Of a DNA stretch of 64,000 nucleotides, positions 59,984 to 64,000 are shown piece by piece (the stretch's first letter is position 1; each line of letters opens with the position of its first letter). Under the pieces are notes generated by a model. That model was not told where the DNA came from, did no database searches, and was given only the letters and a program-made list of their open reading frames with translations. The translations under genes and the position numbers were made by a program. This DNA comes from Pseudomonadota bacterium (GTDB lineage Bacteria > Pseudomonadota > Alphaproteobacteria > Rhizobiales > Rhizobiaceae): contig JAEZXX010000081.1 of NCBI GenBank assembly GCA_023419535.1, forward strand, positions 83,541 through 147,540, given 5' to 3'.

Positions 59984-60616
59984 ATGGCTCGAACCAGGGC
60001 GCAGGACTACGACGAGAAGCGCGGCGCCATCCTCACGGGTGCGGCCCGGCTCTTCGCAGAACGCGGCTATGCCGGCGCCTCGGTCAAGATGATCGCGGAT
60101 GCTTGCGGCATCTCCAAGGCTTTGCTCTATCACTACTATCCCGACAAGGAGGCCGTGCTCTTCGACATTCTCGACGCGCATCTGAGGGGTCTCGTCCAGG
60201 CGGTGGAAGAGGCTGCGGACGTGCCGGAAGGAGACCCGCGCGCGCGCCTCGAACTCCTGTGCGCTGCGCTTCTCGAAGAGTACCGCGATGCCGACGCCGA
60301 GCATCAGGTGCAGCTCGTGGCGCTCCGGCTGCTGCCGGCCGAGCGGCAGGAGCATCTGAAGGCGTTGGAGCGCCGGCTCGTCGACATCTTCTCGGGCGCG
60401 ATCGCCGATCTCATCCCGCAGGCCCGCGAAGACCGCGGGCTTCTGCGGCCGCTCACCATGTCGCTCTTCGGCATGCTGAACTGGCACTATCTCTGGTTCC
60501 GGGAGGGGCGGGGCATGTCGCGCCGGGACTATGCCGGCCTCGTGTCCGATCTTATCGCCGAAGGCGGGACTCTCCGCGCGCGACGCCGCAACGAGCCCGA
60601 GCCGCCGCGAATCTGA
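59984..60616 (+). CDS. TetR-family regulator, PaaR-like
   Basis: 210 aa. TetR HTH: AILTGAARLFAERGYAGASV, KMIADACGISKALLYHYYPD; TetR_C-type ligand domain with LVALRLLPAERQEHLKALE and LFGMLNWHYLWFREGRGM, the last a known segment in phenylacetate/fatty-acid-type TetR regulators. SD GGGGAGG before ATG 59984. Its own spacer, the paaG promoter and the following TRAP promoter all carry the same inverted repeat. It probably represses these until an aryl-CoA ester binds. Confidence 0.87.
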   Translation: MARTRAQDYDEKRGAILTGAARLFAERGYAGASVKMIADACGISKALLYHYYPDKEAVLFDILDAHLRGLVQAVEEAADVPEGDPRARLELLCAALLEEYRDADAEHQVQLVALRLLPAERQEHLKALERRLVDIFSGAIADLIPQAREDRGLLRPLTMSLFGMLNWHYLWFREGRGMSRRDYAGLVSDLIAEGGTLRARRRNEPEPPRI

Positions 60617-60667
60617 CTTCGCCGATCATCATCGCGGACGCCGAAAACACCTGATCCTTATTTACAT

Positions 60668-60681
60668 ACCGGCCAGACGGT
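60668..60681. promoter_or_regulatory. PaaR-type operator before the second TRAP operon (ACCG-N6-CGGT)
   Basis: ACCG-GCCAGA-CGGT stands 84 nt before the DctP ATG, after the TetR stop. It has the same arms and spacing as the site before paaG. The neighbouring AT-rich bases (TTATTTACATACC, TCTAAAAACA) suggest that a promoter lies here. Confidence 0.6.
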
Positions 60682-60765
60682 CTAAAAACATTCCGGCGAT
60701 CGTGGAGGAGCCCGGAGGCGGGATCGGTCGCAAGACGGCTCAGGGAGAGCCTTGGGAGGAAGTCC

Positions 60766-61824
60766 ATGTTCCATCGATCGGCAATCACCATGGCCGGCAT
60801 GCTCGCCGTCGCGACCCTCGTTCCGCAGGCCGGCGCGCAGACCGTCCTCATCGGGGGCGAGCCCGGCCCGAACCGCGGCGCCCGCGCAGAGACCATGCGG
60901 TGGTACGCCGAAGAGGTGTCGCGCCTGACCGACGGTGCCGTCACCATCGACATGCGTTGGGGCGGAGCGCTCTACGGTGACAGCGCCGCGCTCGGCGCCC
61001 TGCGGGACGGCGTCGCCGATCTCGGCACCGTCATCGGCGTGTACTTCCCGCAGGAGATGGCCGCGCTCGGCGTTGCCGACCTGCCGCTCGACAATCCCGA
61101 CAGCTGGGTCGGCATGCGGGCGACAGACGACGTGATGCGCACCGAGGCGGTCACGCAGGATCTGGCGCGCCGCAACCTCGTCTATCTCGGAACCTTCACC
61201 GCCTCGACGGTCCAGCTCGGCTGCCGCGGGCGCGAGGTGCGCACCGTGGAGGACATCCGGGGCCTGCGAATGCGCGGCGTCGGCACCTACGGGCAGGTCT
61301 TCCGCGATCTGGGCGCCTCGCTCGTCAACATGTCGGTCTACGAAGCCTATCAGGCGCTGGAGACCGGCCTTCTCGACTGCACGCAGGTCTATTCCTACCT
61401 CGTCCAGGCCATGAGCTTCGACGAGGTCCTGTCCTCCTACACGCTGCTCGACTGGGGCCAGATCGGGTCGGTCACGCTGTTCATGAACAAGGACGCGTAC
61501 GAGTTCCTCGAGCCCGCCGAGCAGGAGGCGATGATGGAGGCCGGACGCGCGCTGGCCGACCAGATGGGCTCGCGCGTCTTCGAGGCGAACGAGGAGGGCA
61601 TCGAGATCCTGCGCGCCCAAGGCACGCCGGTGATCGAGTTCGATCCGGCCGAGCGCCAGCGGCTGATCGAGGCGAGCGGCAGCTATATCGAGCAGTGGCA
61701 GGCGCGAGCCGACCAGGAGGGGCTCGACGGCGCGGCACTCCTCGCCGAGTTCCAGGAGCGCGTCGCCCACTGGACGCAGGTTCGGGAAACGGAGGGCTAC
61801 CCCTGGGAGCGCGCGGCCGACTGA
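60766..61824 (+). CDS. TRAP transporter substrate-binding protein, DctP family (second system)
   Basis: 352 aa. Signal peptide of about 25 residues (ending QAGAQ), then VLIGGEPGPNRGARAETMRW. The conserved Arg segment is DIRGLRMRGVGTYGQVFRDL, followed by SVYEAYQALETGLLDCTQVY. Only distant similarity is visible to the DctP protein at 5458. SD GGGAGGAAG precedes ATG 60766. The shared operator ties this transporter to the paa genes, so an aromatic or side-chain carboxylate is a reasonable guess. Confidence 0.9.
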   Translation: MFHRSAITMAGMLAVATLVPQAGAQTVLIGGEPGPNRGARAETMRWYAEEVSRLTDGAVTIDMRWGGALYGDSAALGALRDGVADLGTVIGVYFPQEMAALGVADLPLDNPDSWVGMRATDDVMRTEAVTQDLARRNLVYLGTFTASTVQLGCRGREVRTVEDIRGLRMRGVGTYGQVFRDLGASLVNMSVYEAYQALETGLLDCTQVYSYLVQAMSFDEVLSSYTLLDWGQIGSVTLFMNKDAYEFLEPAEQEAMMEAGRALADQMGSRVFEANEEGIEILRAQGTPVIEFDPAERQRLIEASGSYIEQWQARADQEGLDGAALLAEFQERVAHWTQVRETEGYPWERAAD

Positions 61825-61868
61825 CGGCCCGCCGCCTCTTCCGTCCGGTCCTTTCGGAGGTCCCAGCC

Positions 61869-62372
61869 ATGCTCCATCGCCTCGAGCAGATTCTTCTCGA
61901 CATCGCGGTCGCCTCGGTCTTCGTCCTCGGCCTCCTGGTCGCGGGCAACGTCGTCGGCCGCCATGTCTTCGGCGCCGAGATTCCCGATTCGGTCGTCATG
62001 GTCCGCGACCTGATGGTGGTCGCGATCCTCTTCCCGCTCGCGCGCGCCACGGCCGAGCGACGGCACGTCGCCGTCACCTTCTTTACCGACTTCCTCTCGG
62101 AGCGAGCCAAGGCCCGCTTCGCCGTCTTCGGCTGGATGGTCGGCACGCTCGCGATCCTGCCGATCCTCTACGCCGCATGGCGGGGCTTCGCCTCGGCGTG
62201 GGGCTCGGGCGAGTTCTATCAGGGCGACTTCGACATCCCGCAATGGATCGGGCGGTTCGCCTTCTTCCTCGGAATGCTGGTTCTCTGGCTGCGCCTCGCC
62301 ATCCAGGCGGTGCGCGACATCGCGGTCCTGCGGCGAACGGGCCGCATCGACGGCCTCGACGGCGTGCACTGA
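61869..62372 (+). CDS. TRAP transporter small permease, DctQ family (second system)
   Basis: 167 aa with four helices (about residues 10-30, 48-66, 88-108, 128-148). VAGNVVGRHVFGAEIPDSVV is the family's typical second segment. SD GGAGG before ATG 61869, 44 bp after the DctP gene and 12 bp before the large permease. Confidence 0.88.
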   Translation: MLHRLEQILLDIAVASVFVLGLLVAGNVVGRHVFGAEIPDSVVMVRDLMVVAILFPLARATAERRHVAVTFFTDFLSERAKARFAVFGWMVGTLAILPILYAAWRGFASAWGSGEFYQGDFDIPQWIGRFAFFLGMLVLWLRLAIQAVRDIAVLRRTGRIDGLDGVH

Positions 62373-62384
62373 GGAGAGCCGGAC

Positions 62385-63722
62385 ATGGATCCCGTCACCA
62401 TCGGCCTCGTGGCCTGCGCCGTCGTCGTTCTCCTTCTCGCCATCCGCGTGCCCATCGCCTTCACGTTGGCCGGCGTCGCCGCCGTCGGCACCTTTCTCGT
62501 CTACGCCACGCGCAGCGGTTCCTTCCAGCCCGAGCGCGCGATCAACCCGACCGGGTCGGTGATCACCTCGAACTTCTTCAATCTCGTGCATTCCTATGAT
62601 CTGAGCATGATCCCGCTCTTCATCGCGCTTGGGAACATCGCCTATCACACGGGGATCACGACCCGGATCTACCACGCCGCCAATGTCTGGATGCGGCAGG
62701 TCCCCGGCGGCGTCGCCATGGCCTCGGTGCTGGGCTGCGGCGGCTTCTCGGCGATCTCGGGATCGTCGATCGCCTGCGCGTCCACAATGGGCCGCATCTG
62801 CACGCCCGAGATGCTGCGCCTCGGCTACGATCCGCGCCTGGCGACCGCCAGCGTCGCGGCCGGCGGCACGCTCGGCGCGCTGATCCCGCCCTCGGTGCTC
62901 TTCATCCTCTACGGCATCTTCACCGAGACCTCGATCTCGCAGCTGTTCCTCGCCGGAATCCTGCCGGGCATCGTTTCGATGGTCGGCTTCCTCGTCGTCA
63001 TCTGGTTCTGGGTGCTGGCGAACCCCTCGATCGCGCCGCGCTCGCCCGAGCCGGTGCCGGCCGCCGAGCGCTGGCGCGCCGGCCTCGCGGCCTGGCCGGC
63101 GGTGCTCCTCTTCCTCGTCATCATCGTCGGCATCTACGGCGGCTACTTCACCGCCACGGAAGCGGCGGCCGTTTCCGTCGTCCTCACGGTCCTGATCGGC
63201 TTCGCCCAGCGTCAGCTGACCTGGGGCAAGCTCTGGCAGGCGGTGCGCGACTCCTCCGTCCAGACCGCGGCGGTCTTCCTCATCGCCGGTTCGGCCAAGA
63301 TGTTCGTCGCCTTCGTCGCGCTCACCGGCATCGCGCCGGTCGTCGTCGACGCCGTGTCCTCGCCCGACATGTCGTTCCTGGCGCTGATGTTCGGCATCGT
63401 CGTCGTCTATCTCGTCCTCGGCATGTTCCTCGATCCGATCGGCATCCTCGTCCTGACGCTGCCCTTCATGATCCCGCTCGTCGAAGCCCAGGGGCTGCAC
63501 CTCATCTGGTTCGGCGTCATCGTGGTGAAGCTTCTGGAAATCGGGCTGATCACGCCGCCGGTCGGGCTGAACGTCTTCGTGGTGGGGTCGGTGGTGCCGT
63601 CGGGAATCGGCATCGACACGATCTTCCGCGGGATCTCCCGCTTCCTCGTCTCGGAGATCGTGGTGTTGATCCTGCTGATCGCCTTCCCGGTCATCTCGCT
63701 TCTGATTCCCCTGTCGAGCTGA
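62385..63722 (+). CDS. TRAP transporter large permease, DctM family (second system)
   Basis: 445 aa, about 12 helices. Family markers: SMIPLFIALGNIAYHTGITT near 72, GGFSAISGSSIACASTMGRI near 122, AAGGTLGALIPPSVLFILYG near 163, and LGMFLDPIGILVLTLPFMIP near 347. The late segment LITPPVGLNVFVVGS is the substrate/ion loop. SD GAGGAGAG before ATG 62385. The next gene starts 9 bp downstream and is probably in the same operon. Confidence 0.92.
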   Translation: MDPVTIGLVACAVVVLLLAIRVPIAFTLAGVAAVGTFLVYATRSGSFQPERAINPTGSVITSNFFNLVHSYDLSMIPLFIALGNIAYHTGITTRIYHAANVWMRQVPGGVAMASVLGCGGFSAISGSSIACASTMGRICTPEMLRLGYDPRLATASVAAGGTLGALIPPSVLFILYGIFTETSISQLFLAGILPGIVSMVGFLVVIWFWVLANPSIAPRSPEPVPAAERWRAGLAAWPAVLLFLVIIVGIYGGYFTATEAAAVSVVLTVLIGFAQRQLTWGKLWQAVRDSSVQTAAVFLIAGSAKMFVAFVALTGIAPVVVDAVSSPDMSFLALMFGIVVVYLVLGMFLDPIGILVLTLPFMIPLVEAQGLHLIWFGVIVVKLLEIGLITPPVGLNVFVVGSVVPSGIGIDTIFRGISRFLVSEIVVLILLIAFPVISLLIPLSS

Positions 63723-63731
63723 GGGCCGCTC

Positions 63732-64000
63732 ATGTCCGGAACCGTGCGCTACGAACGCGAAGGCGCCGTCGCCCTCCTCACGATCTCCAACCCGCCGGTG
63801 AACGCGGCGAGCCAAAGCGTGCGCGCCGGCCTCGCGGAGGCGATGGATCGCTTCGCGGCGGACGCGCAGGCGAAGATCGCCGTCCTTCTCGGCGAGGGCG
63901 CGAACTTCGTGGCGGGCGCCGACATCTCCGAGTTCGGCAAGCCGCCGATGGAGCCGCTTCTGCCGGCGGTGGTCGCCGCGATCGAGGCCAGCGAGAAGCC
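63732..64000 (+). CDS. FadJ-like enoyl-CoA hydratase / 3-hydroxyacyl-CoA dehydrogenase (5' part only)
   Basis: The first 89 codons are visible; the gene runs off the right edge. The start VRYEREGAVALLTISNPPVN is a crotonase N-terminus, and NFVAGADISEFGKPPMEPLL is the wording found in fused hydratase/dehydrogenase proteins that begin with a crotonase domain. If complete, it could supply the PaaF and PaaH steps (hydration and oxidation) missing from the window. It probably belongs to the second TRAP operon. The dehydrogenase part is inferred from family resemblance, not seen. Confidence 0.8.
   Translation, partial: MSGTVRYEREGAVALLTISNPPVNAASQSVRAGLAEAMDRFAADAQAKIAVLLGEGANFVAGADISEFGKPPMEPLLPAVVAAIEASEK

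Overview
The window is about 64 kb of a very GC-rich chromosome or large replicon, almost wholly coding and devoted to uptake and catabolism. Alphaproteobacteria, most likely Rhizobiales (Hyphomicrobiales), are suggested by the mix of TRAP, ABC and TctC-type transporters, a sorbitol/mannitol (smo) operon and a ribitol (rbt) operon, a fused aerobic indolepyruvate ferredoxin oxidoreductase, an Atu4866-domain protein, and intergenic palindromes of the rhizobial type (CTTCTCCCC..GGGGAGAAG near 11.0-11.2 kb; GTCATCC..GGATGAC near 54.9 kb). I cannot name a genus. No rRNA, tRNA, CRISPR array, transposase or phage gene was seen.

Layout. 1-1507 (-): an RbsA-type sugar ABC ATPase cut by the left edge, divergent from a LysR gene (1606). 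2727-8328 (+): an operon with a split transketolase, an SDR and a DctPQM TRAP transporter; its substrate cannot be read from the sequence. 8541-17960 (+): SorC regulator, sorbitol/mannitol ABC transporter smoEFGK, sorbitol dehydrogenase smoS, mannitol 2-dehydrogenase mtlK and an FGGY kinase. 17957-23497 (-): ribitol operon (xylose/ribose-type ABC transporter, rbtD, ribulokinase) with a divergent LacI regulator (23742). 24854-30196 (+): DUF393, DUF427, ABC1 kinase, an orphan Liv-type binding protein and an MFS exporter. 30249-34765 (-): BKACE, 3-hydroxyacyl-CoA dehydrogenase family, TctC binding protein and IlvD/Edd dehydratase, divergent from a LysR gene; this looks like a hydroxy-acid or sugar-acid pathway of unknown substrate. 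35977-40183: TetR/SDR pair, LysR/SDR/Atu4866 group and a small membrane protein.

40363-64000 is an aromatic-acid region: Lrp regulator, fused indolepyruvate oxidoreductase, paaG-paaI-paaK, an MNT-HEPN (MntA-HepT) toxin-antitoxin pair translationally coupled to paaX, paaABCDE-paaZ, then a Liv-type ABC transporter (livF, fused livM-livG, livH, livK) divergent from a TetR regulator, a second TRAP transporter and the start of a FadJ-like multifunctional protein. One ACCG-N6-CGGT inverted repeat occurs upstream of paaG, in the livK/tetR spacer and upstream of the second TRAP operon, which points to one TetR (PaaR-like) regulon. A separate set of GTGAC/GTCAC palindromes before paaA is a candidate PaaX site. 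Aryl-pyruvate can be oxidatively decarboxylated by the oxidoreductase, phenylacetate is activated by PaaK, epoxidised by PaaABCDE, isomerised by PaaG and ring-opened by PaaZ. PaaF, PaaH and PaaJ are not in the window, unless the partial last gene starts the lower half.

A recurring detail is that each of the three ABC operons encoded binding protein first (smo, rbt, liv) carries a strong stem-loop within about 15 nt of the binding-protein stop codon.
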